Assembly: GCA_026392145.1 (NCBI GenBank)
Contig: JAPLCS010000239.1
Coordinates: 1,596-9,651, forward strand
DNA: 8,056 nt
Reading direction: 5' to 3'
Source: Fimbriimonadales bacterium
GTDB taxonomy: Bacteria; Armatimonadota; Fimbriimonadia; Fimbriimonadales; Fimbriimonadaceae
Part shown: piece by piece, positions 1 to 5,341 of the stretch
How positions within the stretch are numbered: position 1 is the first letter of the stretch
How the letters are laid out: the number at the start of each line of letters is the position of its first letter
Notes under the pieces: model-generated
The model's input: only the letters and a program-made list of their open reading frames with translations
What the model was told of the DNA's origin: nothing
Databases searched by the model: none
Made by a program: the position numbers and the translations under genes

Positions 1-468
1 ACTCCTGATGTCGCCACTCGCGCGGATGGCTATGGAATTCTTGGGCTGATTGCAGATGGTCAAGATGTTTTTGATGTCTACGACAAGGTGATGCAAGCAG
101 TAGAACACGGTCGAAGTGGCAAGGGCCCAGCCATCGTTGAGTGTAAGACTTATCGAGCTTATGGTCATGGTGACCATGACGATGATAGGGCGATGAAGTA
201 CCGTCCGGAAGATGACATTATTGAGGGACGAAAGCGCGATCCTATTGAAGTTTGTCGGCAAAAGCTCATTGAATTGGGCGACTTGACTGGTGACTCTGCA
301 AAGGCATTTATGGCAGAACATAAGAGTGCTGGTGAAGCAAGCAACGATGATTTTCCACCCGAAGTTGTCGCGTTGTTGACTCAAGGAATTGAGTCGGCAA
401 TGGCGGCGGCAGTGCCAGATGGAGAAGAAGGTGCTCAATGGGTGTTTTTTGAAGGAGGTAACCAATGA
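1..468 (+). CDS. pdhA: Pyruvate/2-oxo acid dehydrogenase E1 component, alpha subunit (3' part)
   Basis: This is the C-terminal 155 residues of a thiamine-diphosphate-dependent E1 alpha subunit. The frame is open from base 1, so the start lies outside the window. E1 decarboxylates pyruvate (or a related 2-oxo acid or acetoin) and passes the acyl group to lipoyl-E2 in the cytoplasm. Family marks seen are ADGYGI near the fragment start, DGQDVFDVYDKV, GPAIVECKTYRAYGHGDHDDD and a later KYRPEDD. These match the E1-alpha segment running from the end of the TPP-binding fold into the regulatory loop (consensus TYR..GHS..DD..YR). The tail after about residue 85 is less conserved. The gene overlaps pdhB by four bases (ATGA), so the two are translationally coupled, as expected for subunits of one alpha2-beta2 enzyme. 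Pyruvate versus acetoin or branched-chain specificity cannot be decided from this fragment. Confidence 0.9.
   Translation, partial: TPDVATRADGYGILGLIADGQDVFDVYDKVMQAVEHGRSGKGPAIVECKTYRAYGHGDHDDDRAMKYRPEDDIIEGRKRDPIEVCRQKLIELGDLTGDSAKAFMAEHKSAGEASNDDFPPEVVALLTQGIESAMAAAVPDGEEGAQWVFFEGGNQ
452..459 (+). promoter_or_regulatory. Strong Shine-Dalgarno site for the E1 beta gene
   Basis: AAGGAGGT lies five bases before the ATG at 465, within the last codons of the E1 alpha gene. It is the best ribosome binding site in the window. It fixes the E1 beta start and shows that this genome does use SD-led initiation inside operons, in contrast to the apparently leaderless genes elsewhere in the window. Confidence 0.85.
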
Positions 469-1493
469 GCGCAACTAAAGTAAGCACGGCAAGTGAGGCA
501 CCTGTAGTATTGAAGAAGAATTATTTGACCGCTCTGAATGAAGCCATTGATGAAGAAATGGCGCGTAATCCGAAGATGCTCTGTCAAGGAGAAGACATCG
601 GAAGACTAGGTGGAGCTTTCGGTGTTACCGATGGTTTGCAGGCCAAATACGGTGAGGCTCGAGTGGTTGACATGCCAATCTCGGAGGCCGCAATTGTTGG
701 CTCAGCGGTTGGAATGACCCTCAATGGCATGACAGTTATGGCAGAAATGCAGTTCATTGATTTCATCTCGTGTGGTTTTGATCAAATCGTCAACATGATG
801 GCGACTTACTACTATCGAACCGCTGGTGAAGTAAATATTCCAGTGGTTGTGCGCGGTCCGGCTGGCGCCTACGGTGGTGGAGCACTTTACCATAGTCAAA
901 TGAACGAGGCTTGGTTCTGTAACTCACCAGGTTTGAAAGTTGTTTGTCCTTCTACTCCTTCGGATGCGAAAGGAATGCTTAAGTCTGCCCTTCGAGATGG
1001 TAATCCGGTGATTTTTTACGAGATTAAGGAATTGTATCGGCGAAATGACATCGCTGAAGAACTTCCTGCCGGGGATTATCTTGTTCCACTTGGTAAGGCT
1101 GCGGTGCGAAGGGAAGGAACTGATGTTACGTTAGTGTCTTACGGGCAGAATGTTTATCACTGTCTGGACGCGGCAAAGAAGTTAGAAGAAATGGGCGTGA
1201 GTGCCGAAGTCATAGATCTTCGGTCTTTGGTGCCTCTCGATGAGGAGACCGTATTCCAATCAATTGCTAAGACACATCGGGTTGTAGTTGTCAATGAAGC
1301 TCCGATGACCTGCGGTTTTGCAGGCGAATTGGTGGCACGAATAAGCACCAAGGCTTTCCACCTGTTGGACGCTCCTCCCTCACGAATAACCCGGATGGAC
1401 ACTCCAGTTCCTTGGGTAAAGCCACTTGAACTACATGTCCTTCCTTCAGTTGATAAGATTGTTGCTGAAAGCCTTCGATTGGTCAAGTTCTGA
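465..1493 (+). CDS. pdhB: Pyruvate/2-oxo acid dehydrogenase E1 component, beta subunit
   Basis: Complete 342-residue E1 beta subunit; the family is usually about 325, and the extra length is an unconserved N-terminal tail of about 17 residues. It pairs with E1 alpha to form the TPP-dependent decarboxylase of the dehydrogenase complex. Domain order is a transketolase-like pyrimidine-binding domain (about 18-195) and a transketolase C-terminal domain (about 210-335). Visible marks are GEDIG (42-46), PISEAAIVG with Glu74, the residue that contacts the TPP aminopyrimidine in this family, FIDFI, DQIVN, the RGPAGAYGGG loop, YHSQ with His143, PGLKVVCPSTPSDAKG, VSAEVIDLRSLVPLDEET and a late LPSVDKIV. 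The start is fixed by the SD at 452-459 and the ATGA overlap. E2 and E3 genes usually follow; here a sigma factor does, so E2 must lie upstream or elsewhere. PDH versus acetoin dehydrogenase (AcoB) remains open. Confidence 0.93.
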   Translation: MSATKVSTASEAPVVLKKNYLTALNEAIDEEMARNPKMLCQGEDIGRLGGAFGVTDGLQAKYGEARVVDMPISEAAIVGSAVGMTLNGMTVMAEMQFIDFISCGFDQIVNMMATYYYRTAGEVNIPVVVRGPAGAYGGGALYHSQMNEAWFCNSPGLKVVCPSTPSDAKGMLKSALRDGNPVIFYEIKELYRRNDIAEELPAGDYLVPLGKAAVRREGTDVTLVSYGQNVYHCLDAAKKLEEMGVSAEVIDLRSLVPLDEETVFQSIAKTHRVVVVNEAPMTCGFAGELVARISTKAFHLLDAPPSRITRMDTPVPWVKPLELHVLPSVDKIVAESLRLVKF

Positions 1494-1511
1494 TATGGCG
1501 AAAAGAGTTGA

Positions 1512-2012
1512 ATGACTCCCGAACGATTTGAGAAGCTAGTTCGGGAGCATCAGGACACGGTCTATCGTCAGATGGCTCGTGTCTGCTCACATAAAGAAGA
1601 TGCTGAGGATGCGCTGGCAGCGGCTCTTCTTAACGCTTTCAAATTTTCATCTCAACTTGATAACGAAACCGCTTTTGTTAGGTGGCTGGTGACCATAGGT
1701 AGCAGGATTTGTTATCGAATGCGCAATAACCCCGCTTTTGAATCCACGTTCGAACTCATTGAAGAGGCCTATGGGAGTACTGACGGAGTTCAAAAAATGG
1801 AATTGGAATTGATGAAGGGATGTGTCAATGATGCCTTGAGAGAACTTCCTGAAGCATTGAAGGAGATTTATCTTCGTTGTGAAATTGAAGGTGAGGATGT
1901 AGCTTCTGCCGCTCGTTTTCTTGGTTTAAGCCATGCTGCCGGAAAATCTAGATTGCGTCGAGCGCGAGAATTTGTAAGAAGCCGATTAGAAAACTCAATT
2001 TGTGGAGTTTAG
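1512..2012 (+). CDS. ECF-type (sigma-70 family) RNA polymerase sigma factor
   Basis: A 166-residue small sigma factor with only regions 2 and 4, the normal ECF layout and length. Region 2 covers about 4-73 (FEKLVREHQDTVYRQMARV, then KEDAEDALAAALLNAF, then FVRWLVTIGSRICYRMRNN). Region 4 covers about 107-160 (ALRELPEALKEIYLRCEIEG, then the helix-turn-helix AARFLGLSHAAGKSRLRRAR). It would direct RNA polymerase to a special promoter set. It begins 18 bases after pdhB and ends 55 bases before a TSUP permease, all on one strand. No anti-sigma gene follows, although many ECF genes have one. Five cysteines (25, 67, 104, 123, 164) are notable in so short a protein. The start is preceded only by a weak AAAAGAG. 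The family call is firm; its target promoters and the signal it responds to are unknown. Confidence 0.88.
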   Translation: MTPERFEKLVREHQDTVYRQMARVCSHKEDAEDALAAALLNAFKFSSQLDNETAFVRWLVTIGSRICYRMRNNPAFESTFELIEEAYGSTDGVQKMELELMKGCVNDALRELPEALKEIYLRCEIEGEDVASAARFLGLSHAAGKSRLRRAREFVRSRLENSICGV

Positions 2013-2042
2013 GTCCTCAACTTTCTTTGGATCATTTTGATG

Positions 2043-2055
2043 AGAGTCTGACTCT
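2043..2055 (+). promoter_or_regulatory. Perfect inverted repeat upstream of the TSUP permease gene, candidate operator
   Basis: AGAGT-CTG-ACTCT is a perfect 5-bp inverted repeat with a 3-base centre; one mismatch further out, T2041 also pairs with A2057. It sits in the 55-base gap between the sigma factor and tauE genes and abuts the TAAAGT box at 2056-2061. As a protein-binding site it could control tauE and the downstream sulfur genes. No T-run follows, so it is not an intrinsic terminator. It does not look like the GC-rich CsoR/CstR operators I know. Calling it an operator is inference from position and symmetry. Confidence 0.4.
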
Positions 2056-2061
2056 TAAAGT
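2056..2061 (+). promoter_or_regulatory. -10-like box for a possibly leaderless tauE transcript
   Basis: TAAAGT matches TATAAT at four of six positions and lies six bases before the ATG at 2068. No SD is visible before that ATG. The spacing fits the TAnnnT element known in leaderless bacterial genes. No convincing -35 hexamer is found 16-18 bases upstream. Confidence 0.35.
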
Positions 2062-2067
2062 TCAGAG

Positions 2068-2853
2068 ATGAATACGTCGATAGTGGCTTACCTACTGTTT
2101 TTGCTTGTAGGTGGAACATTAGGTCTACTCGGTGGAGGCGGTGGGATTCTGATTGTGCCTTTGTTGGTTGGGCTCTTTCGCATGGACGGAGTTACTGCAA
2201 CAGGTATATCTCTGGGCCTTTTGAGCATTGGTGCCTTAGTCGGTTCAGTTCCAGCAATCTATCTAAAGCAAGTTGAATGGAAAGTTGTAGGAATGTTAGG
2301 AGTGCCTGCCATCGCTGGTGCCTTTTTAGCCCGAGGGTGGCTGATTCAATTGATTCCTCAAAAGGTTTTTGGAATATCTAAGTCAGATTTCTTAGTAGCT
2401 TGTTTCGCGTTGCTCATTTTGTTTGTTGCATACAATATGGGGAAACCACGTGCGGCTTTGGCGAGGTCTGGGACTGGTTGGGATGCTAGGCAAAGTTCAA
2501 AGGTCCTGTCAATAGGATTAGGAGTTGGGTTGCTCGGTGGGCTATTGGGTGCTGGTGGAGGTTTCTTGCTTGTTCCCGTGCTTACAGCTATTTTAGGAAT
2601 TGAGTTTCGACGGTCAGTATCTACCTCTTTGGTTGTCATTTCATTGCAGTCCTTGGCTGGATTTATACCGTTTGCTACCACAATTGATCGATTTTCAGAG
2701 TTTGCAGTTTGGGCGAGCTTTCTTTCTTTTGGGGTGATTGTGGGCCTTGTTTTGCGTTCATATTTCAAGGCTGAATTGCTTCAAAATGGCTTTCGGATTC
2801 TCTTGCTTTTGGTCGCTCTTGGAATGTTTGTAAATTTCATGGATCATTTTTGA
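2068..2853 (+). CDS. TauE/SafE (TSUP) family membrane permease, probable sulfite/sulfur-anion exporter
   Basis: A 261-residue polytopic inner-membrane protein of normal TSUP length. The family has two inverted repeats, each opening with a glycine-rich motif; both are visible, as GLLGGGGGILIVPL at 19-32 and GLLGGLLGAGGGFLLVPVL at 154-172. Hydrophobic stretches suggest about eight membrane segments, with a charged loop near 125-145. The family exports small sulfur-containing anions such as sulfite or sulfoacetate, or imports others; substrate cannot be read from sequence alone. Lying directly before a YgaP-type rhodanese and a CstB-type persulfide dioxygenase, it probably removes sulfite or a related product of sulfide detoxification, as proposed for TauE linked to the Staphylococcus aureus cst genes. 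The ATG is preceded by TAAAGT six bases upstream rather than by an SD. The next gene starts 27 bases after its stop. Confidence 0.87.
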   Translation: MNTSIVAYLLFLLVGGTLGLLGGGGGILIVPLLVGLFRMDGVTATGISLGLLSIGALVGSVPAIYLKQVEWKVVGMLGVPAIAGAFLARGWLIQLIPQKVFGISKSDFLVACFALLILFVAYNMGKPRAALARSGTGWDARQSSKVLSIGLGVGLLGGLLGAGGGFLLVPVLTAILGIEFRRSVSTSLVVISLQSLAGFIPFATTIDRFSEFAVWASFLSFGVIVGLVLRSYFKAELLQNGFRILLLLVALGMFVNFMDHF

Positions 2854-2880
2854 CCAGTGGCGTCTCTCTCTTATTGAATT

Positions 2881-3435
2881 ATGAAAACACATCCGAGTAT
2901 TACAGTCGAACAACTCCAGACGAATCTAAAGAGTGGCGAAGTAGTCCACCTCATTGACGTTCGATCATCAGGCGAATTTGCTTCAGGACACGTACCCCAG
3001 GCGGCAAATATTCCTCTTGAACAGGTAGAAAGCCGACTTCAGGATTTCCCAAGTGGCAAAGTGGCTATTCTTTGTCAAAGCGGTAGCCGAGCAGGTATGG
3101 CTTGCGATATTTTGAAGCATCATCACGAAAATGTACTTGTGGTAGAAGGAGGCACAGCGGCTTGGATCAGTGCCGGTTATCCGGTTATTAAGACAACTGG
3201 TTCAACTTGGTCACTCGAGCGCCAAGTACGATTTCTCGCAGGCTTTTTGGCATTAACGGGAGCAGTGCTGGCCGTTACAGTAAATCCCCTCTGGGCTTAT
3301 CTTTCTATGTTCATTGGCGCTGGACTGACGTTTGCAGGACTTACTAATATTTGTGGAATGGCTTTACTTCTTGCTAAACTTCCCTGGAATAAGCCTTCTA
3401 CTTGTGCATCTCGACCCATTGAGGTGAAGAGATGA
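2881..3435 (+). CDS. Membrane-anchored rhodanese (YgaP-type: rhodanese + DUF2892)
   Basis: A 184-residue protein with a cytoplasmic rhodanese domain (about 5-105) followed by a DUF2892 membrane hairpin (about 110-172). Rhodaneses carry sulfane sulfur on an active-site cysteine as a persulfide. Seen here are LIDVRSSGEFASGHVPQAANIP (25-45), then LCQSGSRAG with catalytic Cys65 and the closing Arg70 of the CxxxxR active loop, then VVEGGTAAW. The tail begins WSLERQVRFLAG and continues with two hydrophobic helices and CGMALLLAKLPWN, the typical YgaP signature. E. coli YgaP is 174 residues with the same order. The gene lies 27 bases after tauE and overlaps cstB by ATGA. It probably shuttles persulfide sulfur between the membrane and the downstream dioxygenase. 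No SD is visible before its ATG, which is unusual for an operon-internal gene. Confidence 0.92.
   Translation: MKTHPSITVEQLQTNLKSGEVVHLIDVRSSGEFASGHVPQAANIPLEQVESRLQDFPSGKVAILCQSGSRAGMACDILKHHHENVLVVEGGTAAWISAGYPVIKTTGSTWSLERQVRFLAGFLALTGAVLAVTVNPLWAYLSMFIGAGLTFAGLTNICGMALLLAKLPWNKPSTCASRPIEVKR
3421..3426 (+). promoter_or_regulatory. Shine-Dalgarno site for the persulfide dioxygenase gene
   Basis: GAGGTG ends five bases before the ATG at 3432, inside the last codons of the rhodanese gene. With the ATGA stop/start overlap it fixes the start and points to coupled translation. Confidence 0.7.
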
Positions 3436-4826
3436 TTATCAGAAACTTTTATAATGACAAACTCGCTGCTGCAACCTATTTAGTGGGTTGTGGAGCGACT
3501 GGTGAGGCAATTCTCATTGATCCGCTTCGGAACATTGCGCCGTATTTGCAGAAAGCTAAAGATGAAGGGCTAAGAATAGTAGCAGTGACCGAAACCCATA
3601 TTCATGCTGACTTCTTGTCAGGATTAAGGCAAGTAGTCGCTGAAACTGGTGCCACTGGATACCTGTCTGATGAAGGTGATTCCGACTGGAAGTATGCCTT
3701 TGCTGGCGAAACAGGTATGAAGTTAGTAAAACATGGAGACAAGATTCTGGTCGGTAATTTATCGCTCGAGGTTATCCATACTCCAGGTCATACACCGGAG
3801 CATATAAGCTTTTTGCTGGTTGATCATCCTGCTGGAGATACTCCTCATTCATTGTTTACTGGTGACTTCATTTTTGCTGGTGATGTAGGACGTCCTGATT
3901 TGCTTGAACGTGCTGCTCATGTAGTGGGAACGATGGAAAAGGGAGCGAGGGTCTTGTACAACTCAATCAAAGAGACTTCTGAACTTCCTGACTCATTGTT
4001 GATTTGGCCAGCCCATGGAGCAGGTTCGGCCTGCGGTAAATCGCTTGGTGGTTCGCCGGTAACTTCTCTTGGTTATGAACGAAAGACAAATTGGGCGTTT
4101 CAAATTCATGATGTGGATGAGTTTGTAAAAAACATTCTTGAGGGACAACCTGAGCCACCAAAGTACTTCAAAGAGATGAAGCGATTGAATAAGTTGGGAC
4201 CTTCAATTCTTAGCGAACAGGTTAATATTCCAGAACTTAGTTCTGAGAATGAGTGTAGGTTTGCTGGCAGTGGAGTTCAGTGGATTGACAGCAGAAAGGC
4301 TACAACTTGTAGAAAAGGGCATAAAAAAGATGCGCTGGTTATTCCTCAGTCAAAGAACTTTATCACTTGGGTCGGCTGGTTGCTTGAATATGAACTTCCC
4401 ATTGGGCTTGTGGTTGACAACGGTGATTCTGTTGCGGAGGTTGTCACCGACTTACAAAGTATCGGGTTAGATCACGTAGTTGGGTGGATACAGGGAAGTG
4501 AGTTAGATAATCAAAGCACAGTTGCCATTCAGGAGATTACTTGCCAAGATATCCAATCTACGGATACAGTTCTTGATGTCCGTGGGCTTGGTGAATGGTT
4601 GAAGGTTCACATGTCTGAATCAATACATATTCCATTAGGTTACGTGAAGGACCGAGCACAGGAGATTCCACGTAATCAACGCCTCGTCGTTCATTGTGCC
4701 TCCGGTGGACGCTCTCCTATTGCGGTTTCACTTTTGCAACAGTTGGGTTATGACGATGTTGTTGAACTTCAAGGTGGAATGAATACTGTGCAAAGTAACT
4801 GCCCGCAGTTCATTGCGATCAAGTAA
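3432..4826 (+). CDS. cstB: CstB-type persulfide dioxygenase-sulfurtransferase (MBL + pseudo-rhodanese + rhodanese)
   Basis: A 464-residue cytoplasmic enzyme laid out like S. aureus CstB (about 444 residues). The metallo-beta-lactamase fold (1-about 250) has the ETHE1-class iron site: THIHAD with His56, His58 and Asp60, HTPGHTPEH with His120, TGD with Asp145, and PAHGAGSACG with His195 and Cys201. Phe61 replaces the second-metal histidine of HxHxDH hydrolases, which fits a mono-iron dioxygenase. A middle rhodanese-like domain (about 275-365) has no active-site cysteine loop. The C-terminal rhodanese (about 367-462) has LDVRGLGEW and HCASGGRS with catalytic Cys422. Cys20 and Cys201, as I recall the cysteines studied in CstB, are both present. 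CstB oxidises low-molecular-weight persulfides with O2 and uses its rhodanese domain to yield thiosulfate. The upstream tauE and rhodanese genes support a sulfide-detoxification role. The stop lies one base from the convergent pilin stop. Confidence 0.93.
   Translation: MIIRNFYNDKLAAATYLVGCGATGEAILIDPLRNIAPYLQKAKDEGLRIVAVTETHIHADFLSGLRQVVAETGATGYLSDEGDSDWKYAFAGETGMKLVKHGDKILVGNLSLEVIHTPGHTPEHISFLLVDHPAGDTPHSLFTGDFIFAGDVGRPDLLERAAHVVGTMEKGARVLYNSIKETSELPDSLLIWPAHGAGSACGKSLGGSPVTSLGYERKTNWAFQIHDVDEFVKNILEGQPEPPKYFKEMKRLNKLGPSILSEQVNIPELSSENECRFAGSGVQWIDSRKATTCRKGHKKDALVIPQSKNFITWVGWLLEYELPIGLVVDNGDSVAEVVTDLQSIGLDHVVGWIQGSELDNQSTVAIQEITCQDIQSTDTVLDVRGLGEWLKVHMSESIHIPLGYVKDRAQEIPRNQRLVVHCASGGRSPIAVSLLQQLGYDDVVELQGGMNTVQSNCPQFIAIK
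4797..4810 (-). terminator. Weak hairpin after the pilin gene, possible minus-strand terminator
   Basis: AACTGCCCGCAGTT is a perfect 14-base palindrome that can form a 5-bp stem with a 4-base loop. It lies 18 bases beyond the minus-strand pilin stop, inside the 3' end of cstB. Downstream on the minus strand there is only a short ACTTTG, so terminator function is doubtful. It may simply be coding sequence. Confidence 0.2.
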
Positions 4827-4827
4827 C

Positions 4828-5277
4828 TCAATATTCTCGGAATTCGGTTCCGCTGGGGTCTTTACCCTCTGCGGAACTGAACACTTTTACTCTCCCGTCT
4901 TCATTGCGGATAATCGTGTACGGCTTTTCGGATACAGGGTCATTTTTAATTTTTCCAATTCCGACTTCACCAAAGGCAATGTAGGGACCATTCCAAACTT
5001 GCGTTCCCCATTCCATCATGCCACCACGGCACCAATAAATTGGAGGCGCGGTTTCTCGGGCTAGGTCTTCGATTTTGTCAGGGTAGCCCTCTGTATCTGC
5101 ATGAAACTGGTCAATTGCTTTCCTGATGAGAGTTAACTCAGTTTTGAGAGCCGCTGCTTTAGATTTTTGAACGGCGATTTTGTAGTGGGGGCCGGCTGCA
5201 TAGACTGCTCCACCGATTACTAGCGCTGAAATAGCGACTTCAGGCAATGTAAGACCTTTGACAAAGCGACGCCGCAT
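4828..5277 (-). CDS. GspG-like type II secretion pseudopilin / type IV pilin-like protein
   Basis: A 149-residue prepilin. A short positively charged leader (MRRRFVKG) precedes the processing site G8|L9, with TLPE placing the conserved glutamate (Glu13) at mature position 5; residues 14-30 form the hydrophobic N-helix. PilD-type peptidase would cut and N-methylate here, and the mature protein would join a pseudopilus or pilus at the inner membrane. The body follows GspG: an amphipathic helix (about 33-58), then DTEGYPDKIEDLA, then WNGPYIAFGEVG, then NDPVSEKPYTI. The hydrophobic segment holds a Gly-Gly pair, a Tyr and a Pro, unlike the usual run of branched residues. It lies 64 bases after the response regulator on the same strand, so co-transcription is possible. 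No other secretion gene is in view and no clear SD precedes the ATG. The family is likely; the exact role is unknown. Confidence 0.8.
   Translation of the reverse strand: MRRRFVKGLTLPEVAISALVIGGAVYAAGPHYKIAVQKSKAAALKTELTLIRKAIDQFHADTEGYPDKIEDLARETAPPIYWCRGGMMEWGTQVWNGPYIAFGEVGIGKIKNDPVSEKPYTIIRNEDGRVKVFSSAEGKDPSGTEFREY
4843..4881 (+). terminator. Rho-independent-like terminator for the cstB transcript, inside the pilin gene
   Basis: GTTCCGC (4847-4853) pairs perfectly with GCGGAAC (4871-4877). The stem extends outward to TTCGG/CTGAA with one G-U wobble in the plus-strand RNA. Inside, GGGT (4856-4859) and ACCC (4864-4867) form a second stem around a CTTT loop, with small bulges between. On the plus strand a CACTTTTACTCT tract follows after a few bases; on the minus strand no T-run follows. 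It therefore best serves the plus-strand operon ending at 4826. It is embedded in the last codons of the convergent pilin gene. The T-run is short and offset, so some read-through is likely. Confidence 0.6.
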
Positions 5278-5286
5278 ACTTGAATA

Positions 5287-5318
5287 TTGCCAAGTAGGCG
5301 GCGCAATCTCACTGGCAA
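5287..5318 (-). promoter_or_regulatory. Imperfect inverted repeat in the leader of the pilin gene
   Basis: TTGCCAAGT (5287-5295) and ACTGGCAA (5311-5318) pair over eight positions with one bulged A, around a GC-rich centre. The structure occupies about half of the 64-base gap between the response regulator stop and the pilin ATG, ending ten bases from the ATG on the minus strand. It could be an mRNA hairpin that limits pilin translation or uncouples it from the upstream gene, or a binding site. No U-run follows, so it is not a standard terminator. Function is inferred from position only. Confidence 0.3.
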
Positions 5319-5341
5319 CTTCGCTTGGAACGCAAAGATAC

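Noticed and set aside
1157..1486. 109-codon minus-strand frame inside pdhB
   Set aside because: Antisense shadow of a well conserved E1 beta coding region, with no motif of its own.
2013..2067. Intrinsic terminator between the sigma factor and tauE
   Set aside because: The only hairpin (AGAGT/ACTCT) has a 5-bp stem and no following T-run, so it is treated as a candidate operator instead.
2358..2768. 136-codon minus-strand frame inside the tauE gene
   Set aside because: Low-complexity antisense translation of a hydrophobic membrane protein gene; no known motif and the TSUP gene explains the region.
4280..4530. Second active rhodanese in the middle of CstB
   Set aside because: The fold-like segment lacks a CxxxxR active-site loop, so it is a pseudo-rhodanese domain, as in CstB.
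4813..5064. Plus-strand open frame across the pilin gene
   Set aside because: It is antisense to a recognisable prepilin, overlaps the cstB end, and its translation shows no domain or membrane pattern.
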